From NCBI GenBank assembly GCA_910579935.1, contig CAJTVQ010000007.1:1-64000 (forward strand): a stretch of DNA of 64,000 nucleotides, given 5' to 3'. Shown here piece by piece: positions 17,212-25,988 of the stretch (position 1 is its first letter; every line of letters begins with the position of its first letter). Made by a program: the position numbers and the translations under genes. The notes under the pieces were generated by a model. It made no database searches and was not told the DNA's origin. It saw nothing but the letters and a program-made list of their open reading frames with translations. Source of the DNA: an uncultured Lachnospiraceae bacterium. GTDB lineage: Bacteria; Bacillota; Clostridia; Lachnospirales; Lachnospiraceae.

Positions 17212-18180
17212 CTACAGCAGTCCGTCCACTACGATTCCTTTCAGGTCTTCTTCCAGCAGTTCGGACTCTTTTACGATCTTGTCGATTTCTTTCTGCAGTT
17301 TCTCCTGATCCTTCGCACTGTCCTGTATCGCGTCGGTAAGTTCCTCCTGCTCTTCTTTCTTCTCTTTCGTGGCTTCCAGCTTTTCTTCCTGTTCTTTCTT
17401 CTCTTCCGCTTTCTCCTTTGCAGCTTCCACCAGTTTTTCGAATTCCTCTTCCACATGTTTCTTCGCATCTTCCCATGCCATGCCGATGATGTCCTTCGAA
17501 GCTGCATCCATGATCTTATCCGCTGCTTTGTATGCTTTGCTGATTCCTTTATAGCTGGTTTTCAGCAGTCCCTGCTTCATCCCCCGTATGCTGGAATCGT
17601 TCATCTGTCTTTCCAGGTTCAGTTCCTCTATCTCGCTGTCATATAATCCGATCACTTCGTCATAACCAAGCGACCGTGTCTGGTATTCCGTCAGCCGGGT
17701 TTTGTCCATGCCGGCAACCGTTTTGATATCCTCTTCGCTTACCCCACTCCAATCCCCCGATTTCGTCGCTTTCCTCACTCTCCGGATGGAATCCAGCTGC
17801 TTCTGCTCCTCACTGTCCGGATTGATTCCGTATTTTTCCTTCAAGGCCTCCTGCTCTTGCGTAAACACCTTTCTCTGATCCAGCAAGGCGGATGTCTCTT
17901 CTTTTATCTCCGTGTTTCTGGTTCTCAGTTCCTTTATCCTGTCCGTCACTTCATTGTCTGCCGCAAACTGATCCATGATCGCTTTGGATGCCTGTTTCCG
18001 TGCCATGGCACGTTTCTGCTCAATGCGGTCATTGGTCATATTGTTGATGTTTCCTGCATAAATGGAACCGTTTTTCACCTGTCCGTTTCCATCCTGACCT
18101 TCTCCCTTATTGCCCGTTATGCCTGCACCGGCTGCCGTATTTCCCGTTAGCCCTGCCAAATTAACCGTTACCATACTCAT
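17212..18180 (-). CDS. Unknown long helical protein
   Basis: The 322-residue protein starts MSMVTVNLAGLTGNTAAGAG and has a glycine/asparagine-rich opening of about 50 residues, then a basic helix (IEQKRAMARKQASKAIMDQF). Next are alternating helices and a highly charged C-terminal coiled coil rich in E and K (about residues 230-300). It ends LKGIVVDGLL. The start is fixed by AAGGAGG 8 bases before ATG at 18180. No signal peptide or membrane helix. The glycine-rich, disordered N-terminus followed by helices resembles assembly or export substrates in general form, but I cannot name a family. Confidence 0.6.
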   Translation of the reverse strand: MSMVTVNLAGLTGNTAAGAGITGNKGEGQDGNGQVKNGSIYAGNINNMTNDRIEQKRAMARKQASKAIMDQFAADNEVTDRIKELRTRNTEIKEETSALLDQRKVFTQEQEALKEKYGINPDSEEQKQLDSIRRVRKATKSGDWSGVSEEDIKTVAGMDKTRLTEYQTRSLGYDEVIGLYDSEIEELNLERQMNDSSIRGMKQGLLKTSYKGISKAYKAADKIMDAASKDIIGMAWEDAKKHVEEEFEKLVEAAKEKAEEKKEQEEKLEATKEKKEEQEELTDAIQDSAKDQEKLQKEIDKIVKESELLEEDLKGIVVDGLL

Positions 18181-18379
18181 ACTTTTATCCTCCTTGAATC
18201 CCACAGCCTGAAAGAAACTCCGTTTTCTTTGCCTTCTGCATTCGTTATGTTAATCTATATATCGGCATTTTCCCTTTACTTATAAACTGCTTTCTCATAT
18301 TTTTTAGTATTGTTCCGGCATTCCGGCAATGCTATAATCAGATCAATATAATCTGTTTTAAGAAAGGTGAACAATCTAT

Positions 18380-19132
18380 ATGAAAAAACTGAAAGAAAGT
18401 TACAAAGGCGTCCTGCTCTGCCTGGTCATTGCAGTCCCTTCCTTGCTGCTTGGAAAAGCTTTTCCCATTATCGGCGGCCCTGTCATTGCCATTCTTGCAG
18501 GCATGGTCATCACCCTCTTTTTCCCTGTTACGGACAGCTTAAAGCCGGGCGTTACTTTTACATCCAAGAAAATCCTTCAGTATGCGGTCATCCTTTTGGG
18601 ATTCGGCCTGAATCTGTCGGTTATCCTGGAAACGGGAAAACAGTCTCTCCCTATCATCCTTACCACCATTTTCACTTCCCTGCTCATTGCATATTTATTG
18701 CATAAAGCCATGCATATTCCGTCCAAAATCTCCACACTGGTCGGCGTGGGGTCTTCTATCTGCGGCGGCTCCGCCATTGCAGCTACCGCCCCCGTCATTG
18801 ACGCGGACGACGAAGAAGTGGCGCAGGCCATTTCCGTCATTTTCTTCTTCAATGTGCTGGCCGCTGTGATTTTTCCCCAATTCGGTACTCTGGTAGGCTT
18901 TTCGCAGACTTCGGGGGAAGCATTCGGCATCTTCGCCGGCACCGCCGTCAATGACACTTCTTCCGTTACAGCCGCGGCTTCCACCTGGGACAGCATGTAC
19001 GGGCTGGGCAGCGCCACTCTGGATAAGGCAGTCACGGTAAAACTTACAAGAACTGAGCCTGCTGATGCAGCACCTGCTCGGAATATGGTAGTTTCTTTCC
19101 CTTTCCTGTTTACCCGGCTGTCCTGCCGTTAA
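18380..19132 (+). pseudogene. YeiH/PSE family permease, 3' truncated
   Basis: The first about 230 residues are a clear YeiH-type putative sulfate exporter: [71 protein letters not shown] and [11 protein letters not shown]. The family normally continues for about 80-100 residues with several more helices after VKLTRT. Here the frame diverges into a polar tail ([15 protein letters not shown]) and stops. No remnant of the missing helices is found in other frames nearby, so a deletion removed the end. An inverted repeat (TCTGCCT 19134-19140, AGGCAGA 19150-19156) marks the breakpoint area. It is probably non-functional. Confidence 0.75.
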
Positions 19133-19170
19133 GTCTGCCTATGGACGGTAGGCAGAGCCTTTGAAATCCG

Positions 19171-20076
19171 TTAACCAAATACCCCTTTAAATGCCCGGTA
19201 AGTCTTCGCCATGCCTTCCGGAAATCCCGTGTAGACCATTCCCAGCTCCCGTTTGCTTTTTTCATTGGAATAAAGTTCCGTCTCCGCTTCCGTAACCGGA
19301 AACGGAAGCGGGATTCCCCGTTCCCCGGCCTGTTCACACGAAATCGGGATTTCCTGCACTTCCAAATCGGCCGCTCCTTTTAAACCGTCCAAAAACAAAT
19401 CATAGGTGAGCACTTCATCCCCGCACAGATTATAGGCCTGCCCGCAGGCCGTTTCATTCAGAAGACATCTCATCACGGCTTTTGCCGCATCCTTCACATA
19501 AAGGAACTGAAACCTGCCTGCAGCGCCCGTGATGCGCGGCAGAACGCCATTCTGTACCATCATCCGGATATATTCCGATTCCCTCGGTGCATAATTGAAC
19601 GGTCCGTATAATATAGCCGGCCGCAGCACGGTATAGCGGATATTCCGTTTGGCGCATTCCTCCGTCACTTCCCGCTCCAAAGCTGTCTTACCGGCAATAT
19701 AAGCGCCGGCCTCTCCGGGAAACATGCGCTGCTCAAACGGCGTTTCCTCATCCTTTTTTCCGTTTCCCCCATTTCCCCGTTCATAAACATCCACCGTGCT
19801 GATAAAAATATACTGTCCGATATTCCCCGGTAAATTCCCAAGCACTCTGGCAATATCGCCTTTTTCATAAGCACAGAAATCAACGATCACATCATAATCC
19901 TGCGTGCATCCCTTCCATACGGATACATCCTTCCTGTCGCCCGTTATCTGTCTGGCTCCCAGCCCCTCCATGGAATAAGTTCCCCTGTTGAGCACGGTCA
20001 CGTCATGCTCCCCCGCTGCCTGCATGACAAACACCCTTCCAAAAAAATAACTTCCGCCTATCACTAAGATTTTCAT
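19171..20076 (-). CDS. NAD-dependent epimerase/dehydratase-like protein
   Basis: The 301-residue protein opens with MKILVIGGSYFFGRVFVM, a Rossmann dinucleotide-binding start of the extended SDR family with the GGxxFxG spacing. FISTVDVYERG, AYIAGKTALEREV (a YxxGK variant of YxxxK) and VLRPAILYGPFNY follow in SDR order. Such proteins resemble both nucleotide-sugar epimerases and the plant CSP41-like group; the substrate cannot be told. GGGAG stands 7 bases before the ATG. Convergent with the truncated YeiH gene. Confidence 0.8.
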   Translation of the reverse strand: MKILVIGGSYFFGRVFVMQAAGEHDVTVLNRGTYSMEGLGARQITGDRKDVSVWKGCTQDYDVIVDFCAYEKGDIARVLGNLPGNIGQYIFISTVDVYERGNGGNGKKDEETPFEQRMFPGEAGAYIAGKTALEREVTEECAKRNIRYTVLRPAILYGPFNYAPRESEYIRMMVQNGVLPRITGAAGRFQFLYVKDAAKAVMRCLLNETACGQAYNLCGDEVLTYDLFLDGLKGAADLEVQEIPISCEQAGERGIPLPFPVTEAETELYSNEKSKRELGMVYTGFPEGMAKTYRAFKGVFG

Positions 20077-20176
20077 ACAATTCTCCCGCCTTTACGATAC
20101 CGATTGCCATCTCCGTTATGCCGGACACTCATTCCGCCCTGCATTCAGGTCCACCGGACAGACCAAGACTATCCCT

Positions 20177-21574
20177 TTATATTTTCAGCCTGTATCCCGC
20201 CTTTTCCTTCGTCCGGATCAGTATTCCGTCCGCCTCCATCCGGCCCAGGACCGCGCCGGCTTCTGCTTCACTGATCCCGATGGCGCTTTCCACATCCTCT
20301 TCATTCACATAGATCGCCCATGTCACATAGTCCAGAATGGCTTCCTGATACTCCTGCAGTCCTATCAGGGAATCCGTTTTCTTCCCGGCTGCACTGCCCG
20401 CTGCCAGCGGCAGCTTTAACGTAATGCGGTCGGGTTTAAAACGTTCCTGTATCTCCGGCATCCGCCATCCTTTCCTGCTCCATACGGCATACATATCGGG
20501 CACACCCTTCCCGGTGCGGGTTCCTACCTTCACCAGATTGAATAACTTTGCAATCCCCGTATTCCGCGGATCGGATTTACCGCCGTCCACAGCCTCCTGA
20601 ATATCGATACGGAAGCTGCCCGGATTCGTAATGCAGATTTCATCCGGCTTTTTCACCATAACCAGTCCCCCGGAGCCCATATAATCACCGTTCACCATGC
20701 AGTTAGCCACCGCTTCCCTCACCGGCCTGTGAATGTCCCATGGCAGCCCGCGCACGATCTTTCCCGAAATCTTCAGGTAAAAATCAAACAGATTGCCACT
20801 CCATTTCCCTGAGTTAGAGACGATCCGCTCCCGGATCTGTCCGTCCCCCCCGCGTTCCTGATAATCGAGATAAAAGTAAGGATACTGCCTTACGATTTCG
20901 TCTTCATAACCGAACATCAGCAGTCCCGCCGCCGTCGGATACACCTGCCCGTCTTTTCCCCTCCTGCCGGCTCCTATCCTGCACACCAGTCCGTCCTCCG
21001 GTTCCGATTCGTACCCCTGCTCCGGATGCCGGTCTTTCAGATAGGCACGGTACCGTCTGAGTGTTTCCCCCACAAAAACTTCCCCCGACATATGGGGCAG
21101 CACTTTCTCATCCAAAGTACGCTCCTGCCTGTCCCGCAGCATCATGCGCACCTCTTCTTCCGTACAGTGGTAATCTCCTTCCCCGTCCCGCCTGTAAGAC
21201 CCCTGATAAGGATTGTTTCCAATATATACCGGTCTTCTCCTCCGGTCTGCCCTCGGCACTGTAATACTAATGATATGGTCCCCGTCAATGGTATGGATTT
21301 CCACATCCCACTTGGACAGGATATTTTCGCTGACCCGGCTTTTATCCCCGATAATCTCCCAGAATTCTGCGATCAGCTTTTCCGGCGCCGGAAGGTTCAC
21401 TGTCCGGAACGTTTTATCCGGAAGCTCTTCCACACCCAAAAGCAGAATTCCTCCGAAAGAATTGGCAAAAGCCGAATACGTCTCCCAAATGCTCCCCGGA
21501 AGGCCCCCTAGCGCCCGCTTTGCCTCAATACGGTTATTTTCACTGTATTCTTCGATCCGTTTAAAATCAATCAT
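20177..21574 (-). CDS. AlbA_2/Schlafen-like regulator with ATPase-like domain
   Basis: The 465-residue protein starts with an AlbA_2 (Schlafen AAA) domain: IEAKRALGGLPGSIWETYSA, then FANSFGGILLLGVEE and ITVPRADRRRRPVYIG. A HATPase_c_4-like part follows (REAVANCMVNGDYMGSGGL, LFNLVKVGTRTGKGVPDM). The end has a winged-helix-like region (ESAIGISEAEAGAVLGRMEA). Proteins with this order are annotated as putative transcriptional regulators or ATP-binding proteins; their role is not settled. The start at 21574 leaves out five doubtful codons. Confidence 0.8.
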   Translation of the reverse strand: MIDFKRIEEYSENNRIEAKRALGGLPGSIWETYSAFANSFGGILLLGVEELPDKTFRTVNLPAPEKLIAEFWEIIGDKSRVSENILSKWDVEIHTIDGDHIISITVPRADRRRRPVYIGNNPYQGSYRRDGEGDYHCTEEEVRMMLRDRQERTLDEKVLPHMSGEVFVGETLRRYRAYLKDRHPEQGYESEPEDGLVCRIGAGRRGKDGQVYPTAAGLLMFGYEDEIVRQYPYFYLDYQERGGDGQIRERIVSNSGKWSGNLFDFYLKISGKIVRGLPWDIHRPVREAVANCMVNGDYMGSGGLVMVKKPDEICITNPGSFRIDIQEAVDGGKSDPRNTGIAKLFNLVKVGTRTGKGVPDMYAVWSRKGWRMPEIQERFKPDRITLKLPLAAGSAAGKKTDSLIGLQEYQEAILDYVTWAIYVNEEDVESAIGISEAEAGAVLGRMEADGILIRTKEKAGYRLKI

Positions 21575-21598
21575 CCGTCCCTTTCCCAAAGTTTTCTT

Positions 21599-22654
21599 TT
21601 AAGACGCCTTCTTTAAATACCTTTCCTTTAAAAAATCCGCCTGTTCATAAGGAATCACAAAATCAAAGCTGCCCGCTACATAGGGAGCAATTTCATAGGT
21701 ATTGGCGATAATGTGGAATCCGTCTTCACCGAAATACCATGTACCTTCCCTCAGCAAACGGCTCAGGGTTTCTTCATACCCTGAAAAAAAAGCTCCCTGA
21801 TATTTTTCTTTTCCCGTTTCTTCCAAAAGAAACCGAAGCACCGCCGCCGAAGCCGCCTCTTCATTTTCCACCACATCCACCAGACTCAGCCTTTCCCCTG
21901 TCTGTGTATCGAACGTAAGCCCGTACAGCATGGTATTCGGATGGGCGCCTCCTGTATAAGCATAAACCTCTAAAATGAAACTGACCGCATCGTCATCCAT
22001 CCTCTGCAGCCCATACCCTTTATACAGAGAATAATTCGCATACCAGCTGTCTTTTCCGCGCGCCTGGTAATCTTCCTCTGCCCATTGCAGAACCTCCTGC
22101 ACCGTCATGCCTTCCATTCCGTCCCCGCCGAATATGCCATCCTGCCTGACATAACGGTTGATCGTCTCTGCCACCTGCTCATGAGCCGGAATCGTTAACA
22201 CCGGAAAACTGGTTTCCACTGTCAGAAGAACTGTACCGTCCTCCGCCTCATATGTCTCTGTCGACTCATCAAAACGTATCCCGTATTCTCCGTCTGTTTC
22301 TCCTGCCGGTGCGCTCTCCTGTTCTGCCGCTGTCCCCTGTCCGCTTTGTTCCGGTCCGGCCGCCGCTTCCGGCTCCCGGCTTCCAGGCTCCTGTCCGGTC
22401 CCTGTCTCCTGTCCGCTTTGTTCCGGTCCGGCCGCTGCTTCCGGCTCCTGTCCGAGCTCTGTCACGGACTTCTGACTTTCCGGTTCCTGTTCCTCCGCTT
22501 CCGGCATCCGCCCTTCCTGACTTACATTACCCTGTAACTCTGCTCCGGTTCCTTCCGGCTGCACGGACAGGTCTTTTCCCTTCTCTCCTGCACATGCCGT
22601 CATGCCCAATGCACATACGATAACTGCTGTTAGATACATAACCCTGCTTCTCAT
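21599..22654 (-). CDS. DUF4163/DUF3298-type lipoprotein
   Basis: The 351-residue lipoprotein has a lipobox (CALGMTACAG) near residue 20. A long, low-complexity linker follows (about residues 30-115), rich in E, P, G and Q, with two near-identical copies of EPEAAAGPEQSGQ. The globular part begins near residue 125: LLTVETSFPVLTIPA (DUF4163-like) and then EVYAYTGGAHPNTMLYGLTF and a C-terminal VIPYEQADFL (DUF3298-like). Domains of this kind occur in RsiV-like anti-sigma factors that bind lysozyme, but no transmembrane anti-sigma part is present here. It lies 2 bases beyond the phosphodiesterase gene. Confidence 0.8.
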   Translation of the reverse strand: MRSRVMYLTAVIVCALGMTACAGEKGKDLSVQPEGTGAELQGNVSQEGRMPEAEEQEPESQKSVTELGQEPEAAAGPEQSGQETGTGQEPGSREPEAAAGPEQSGQGTAAEQESAPAGETDGEYGIRFDESTETYEAEDGTVLLTVETSFPVLTIPAHEQVAETINRYVRQDGIFGGDGMEGMTVQEVLQWAEEDYQARGKDSWYANYSLYKGYGLQRMDDDAVSFILEVYAYTGGAHPNTMLYGLTFDTQTGERLSLVDVVENEEAASAAVLRFLLEETGKEKYQGAFFSGYEETLSRLLREGTWYFGEDGFHIIANTYEIAPYVAGSFDFVIPYEQADFLKERYLKKAS

Positions 22655-22656
22655 TT

Positions 22657-23478
22657 TTAACTCTCTCCTCCGGGAATAAAACTGTCAAATATGAACAGAT
22701 CAAAATCCTTCTGTCTCGCCTCCAGCTCTTTCTGACTCTTTATCGTCCATGCCACCGCCAGACAACGGTACAGCTTCTTACAGATCTGCCTCGACAGCGT
22801 CCAGTAATACTTATGATTATATGCGATAAAATCCGGTTTGGTCATGAAATTCAGCAGCATATGCTCCAGCACGAAATAGAGCAGCCCCTTCAGTCCCTCT
22901 TCCTGCAGAAAAGCATCCGAAAGCTGCCCCCTCACCACCTCATTACGATGCTTCCTGTACCAGAGCAGAGCCAGCGGATTAAAAGACTCGATGCAGTATG
23001 TCCCCCTGTAATCCTGCAGCAGCCTGTCTGCCAGCGGACAGACTGCCGCATCGGTCCACTCTACCTTATATTCCACGATCAGCGGCACCCTGCCGTCTAC
23101 CATTTTCAGAAAATCCTCAAACCGGGGTATCCTTTCTTCCGACTGATACAGCCGGAACCGCTGCAGCTCCTCATAGGTATAATCGTACACCTTGCCTTTT
23201 ACCCCGCATACCCGTTCCAGTGTGAAATCATGAAACACGACCGGAATCCTGTCCCTGGAAAGCTGCACGTCCAGTTCTATCCCATAGCCCGCCTTTACCG
23301 CTTTTTCAAAAGCCCGCATGGAATTTTCAGGTGCATCGCTTCCGTTATCATGCAGTCCCCGATGTGCATATAATACGCCCAAAAGAGGCTGCTTATCCGG
23401 TTTATGTACCATCCTCGGCATAATTGCCAGCAGGTATAACCCGGTCACTGCCGCCGCTATTGCCAATATGACTGTCAT
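22657..23478 (-). CDS. Glycerophosphodiester phosphodiesterase
   Basis: The 273-residue protein has an N-terminal membrane anchor (LAIAAAVTGLYLLAIM) and the GDPD fold with AHRGLHDNGSDAPENSM (catalytic H and R, E for metal), GIELDVQLSRDRIPVVFHD and a late CIESFNPLALLWYR. It hydrolyses glycerophosphodiesters to alcohols and glycerol-3-phosphate, probably at the membrane's outer or inner face. The stop is followed by the lipoprotein start within 3 bases, so they form one unit. Confidence 0.9.
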   Translation of the reverse strand: MTVILAIAAAVTGLYLLAIMPRMVHKPDKQPLLGVLYAHRGLHDNGSDAPENSMRAFEKAVKAGYGIELDVQLSRDRIPVVFHDFTLERVCGVKGKVYDYTYEELQRFRLYQSEERIPRFEDFLKMVDGRVPLIVEYKVEWTDAAVCPLADRLLQDYRGTYCIESFNPLALLWYRKHRNEVVRGQLSDAFLQEEGLKGLLYFVLEHMLLNFMTKPDFIAYNHKYYWTLSRQICKKLYRCLAVAWTIKSQKELEARQKDFDLFIFDSFIPGGES

Positions 23479-23558
23479 TTTCGTTCCATCCCTTTCAGGT
23501 CTCCGCCGCCCCTTCTCTTTGCACGGAAACCGTCTTCTTTTGATTTTCCCCGCTTATT

Positions 23559-24869
23559 TTAATCCTCCACATCAAAATTGTCCAGTATATCCTTTTTTTT
23601 CTCCGGTCTGGAATCTCCATGCCGCACCTGCGTCATCGTGAAAAATGCCAGCATGGAGAAAAGGAACGCATAAGGAAACAGTGTCCGGTAAGACACATTT
23701 TCCAGCAAAAAACCGGACAATACCGGCGTTACGATCTGCGCCGCCATGGAAAAGGTGTAATAGGTTCCGGTAAACTTCCCGATGTCGCTGCCTTTGCTCA
23801 TCTCTACGATCATCGGATAAGAATTCACGTTAATTGCCGCCCAGCCAATGCCGATTGCCGCAAAGGCTATATTGATCACCGGATGATACGCCCCCACAAA
23901 AATAGCCGCGAAATAGCAGACGCTCATCAGTATAATACCTGCCAGTATCGTTTTTTTCCTGCCTATCCTGCTGGCAATATTTCCGATGGGAATATAACTT
24001 ATGATTGCCGCCACAGTCGCCACCATCAGGCAGTCGGCGAAACTCCCTCCTTCCATATGCCATACCACCCTCGTATAGCGGGAAAAAGCGGTTGTTACCG
24101 CATTATAAGCCGTAAACCACAGAAGAATGGATAACAACAGGAAAATCATACTCCGCTTTACCGGTTTGGAAAGCACGGTTGTACCGGTTCCGCTGCCTGT
24201 GTTTTCTTTATCCGGTTCGGATTTTTTCTGTGCCGTCTCCTCCTGCCCCCGTTCTTCTTCCGCCACCTGCCCTGCCACCTGTTTTTCCCGAATGGTTACA
24301 AACAACACAAGAACCGCAGCCGTCATCAGTCCGCCCACACTTAAAAACAACGGAAGATAATCCGGACGTTCCCCCGCGCCCACCAGCAGTTTTATCATAA
24401 GCAGTGCATAGACGCCGCCCACGGCCCCCATCAGGTTAATGACCGCATTCGCCTTACTCCTCAAACGGTTCGGCGTCAAATCCGGCATCAGCGCCACTGC
24501 CGGGGAGCGGTACAGTCCCATGGACAACAGCAGCAAAAACAGCACGCATATAAACAGGACAAGATTCTGCTGTCTGTCCGCCGCATTCAGCAGCATCAGG
24601 AACAAAACCGCCAATGCCGTACCGCTTAATATAAAAGGCATTCTCTTTCCAATCTTCGTATCCACCTTATCGGACAGCGCCCCAAAAACCGGCAGCAGAA
24701 AAATCGCCAGCACATTGTCCATCGCCATCAATATTCCCGTTACGGTTTCACCCAAATGAAACGTATTCTGCAGGATCAACGGAATGATACTGTCATACAT
24801 CTGCCAGAATCCTGAAATCGAAAGAAATGCCAAACCAATGAAGAACGTTCTCTTATAATTTAATTTCAT
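23559..24869 (-). CDS. MFS transporter (GPH/sugar-cation symporter-like)
   Basis: About 436 residues with twelve probable helices. GALSDKVDTKIGKRMPFIL in the first loop is the MFS-A motif (RxGRR variant) typical of the glycoside-pentoside-hexuronide and related SLC45-like groups; SRIGRKKTILAGI repeats it in the second half. A variable acidic loop between the halves (EEERGQEETAQKKSEP) separates them. The substrate cannot be read. The ORF extends 46 codons upstream without initiation features; ATG at 24869 gives a normal start (MKLNYKRTFFIGLAF). Confidence 0.85.
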   Translation of the reverse strand: MKLNYKRTFFIGLAFLSISGFWQMYDSIIPLILQNTFHLGETVTGILMAMDNVLAIFLLPVFGALSDKVDTKIGKRMPFILSGTALAVLFLMLLNAADRQQNLVLFICVLFLLLLSMGLYRSPAVALMPDLTPNRLRSKANAVINLMGAVGGVYALLMIKLLVGAGERPDYLPLFLSVGGLMTAAVLVLFVTIREKQVAGQVAEEERGQEETAQKKSEPDKENTGSGTGTTVLSKPVKRSMIFLLLSILLWFTAYNAVTTAFSRYTRVVWHMEGGSFADCLMVATVAAIISYIPIGNIASRIGRKKTILAGIILMSVCYFAAIFVGAYHPVINIAFAAIGIGWAAINVNSYPMIVEMSKGSDIGKFTGTYYTFSMAAQIVTPVLSGFLLENVSYRTLFPYAFLFSMLAFFTMTQVRHGDSRPEKKKDILDNFDVED

Positions 24870-25012
24870 ATACCCCTGCTTTCCTGCCTTTACCGGACAG
24901 GTCTCTGCCTGCCGGATAAGCGGGCATCCTACCCACGGTTCCATATACTTAATTTCAGTATAGCATCTATTATGGCCGTCCACAAGCATATAGTTGTAAA
25001 ATGACACGGAAG

Positions 25013-25247
25013 CCGTAACAGTTCAGTCATATTGCTTGGTGGTGACAGACAACGCTCCGGCCAAAGGAATTTTACGGCGACAGTTTCCGGCTGTGGGCGG
25101 CCCGCAGCATGGAAAAACCTTTGCTATTCTGCTTAGAAAAATCCGCCGGAATAAGTGCATGGAAAACAGGGAACAACCAAACCGCCAAAGCACCCCGACA
25201 GGGGCGTCCTCCTTCACCACCAAACAATATGACTGGACTGTTACCGG
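25013..25247. mobile_element. MITE-like element with 33-base terminal inverted repeats
   Basis: The left end (25013-25045) reads CCGTAACAGTTCAGTCATATTG and the right end (25214-25247) is its imperfect inverse, ending TATGACTGGACTGTTACCGG; the inner edge TTGGTGGTGA / TCACCACCAA is shared. The interior has no credible protein. About 90 bases (25147-25237) match the repeat at 38.7 kb at roughly 88% by eye, and 48 bases match the one at 56.7 kb. Size, ends and copy number fit a non-autonomous transposon. Confidence 0.7.
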
Positions 25248-25301
25248 AAACCCGTTTACAGTTTCTACCTGCCGCTGCGGTCTGCTCCCCGCAGCGGCTG
25301 C

Positions 25302-25940
25302 CTACTCCATCCATATCAGCTTTTTTTGCACCAGCCATTTGGAATCTGTGCCAAACCATGCCAGCCGTTTCTCCCTCCGCTCCTTCAATTCGTCAAATGT
25401 TTGGAAGCATATTCCTTCTCCCGCGGCAAGAGACAGGTCCGGGGACAGGTAACGGAGCCTTTCCCTCTTTCTGCTGTCCGGTTCCCGATAATACACTTCT
25501 TCCCAGGAGGAAAACACGGACGGCGGCGTCCTCTCATCTTCGGATTCCTGCTCCTCCAGCAGATAAATTCCAAGTTCCGTACTATCATCTATACGGATTC
25601 GGGCATCCCCGTCCGGTATTCCTCCCCTCTCCCGCACAATCCCCACATTCATCCCTTCATAAACGGCACAGGGCTGTTCCGCAAGAAACCTCAGTTCCTT
25701 TATCTCCCCGGTACCGTAAAGGATTCCGTTCCGGTAAAGCTGCGTCAAATCGTATTTCTCCCCAAAGGTATCGGGAGCACATGCCAGGAAATGCCAGAGA
25801 AGCCATTTCATTTCCCCTTCCATATCTTCTTTCACACAGGTTCCATATTTTTCCACCGGAACCGTACGCCATTCCAGCTTCCGTTTCTGCATCCACAAAT
25901 CATGGATTCCCAGCTTTTCCTTTTGTTTCCCAATCAGCAC
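25302..25940 (-). CDS. Unknown 212-residue protein
   Basis: The product starts at a GTG (25940) with a poorly spaced ribosome site and continues the frame of the upstream MATE gene after its TGA. It reads well as protein: WRTVPVEKYGTCVKEDME, RFLAEQPCAVYEGMNVGIV, an acidic turn (EEQESEDER) and the ending AWFGTDSKWLVQKKLIWME. There is no signal peptide or membrane segment. I do not recognise the family. It lies between the repeat and the MATE gene and may be co-transcribed with it. Confidence 0.55.
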   Translation of the reverse strand: MLIGKQKEKLGIHDLWMQKRKLEWRTVPVEKYGTCVKEDMEGEMKWLLWHFLACAPDTFGEKYDLTQLYRNGILYGTGEIKELRFLAEQPCAVYEGMNVGIVRERGGIPDGDARIRIDDSTELGIYLLEEQESEDERTPPSVFSSWEEVYYREPDSRKRERLRYLSPDLSLAAGEGICFQTFDELKERREKRLAWFGTDSKWLVQKKLIWME

Positions 25941-25988
25941 TTCCTGCTGCCTTATGATATCTCTTTGCCGCAGCCGAAAAGCCGCGCA

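Noticed and set aside
25109..25957. 282-codon plus frame across the 25.1 kb element and the unknown 212-residue gene
   Set aside because: It mixes repeat sequence with antisense of a better frame. Its composition (P, R, S, H) is typical for a shadow.
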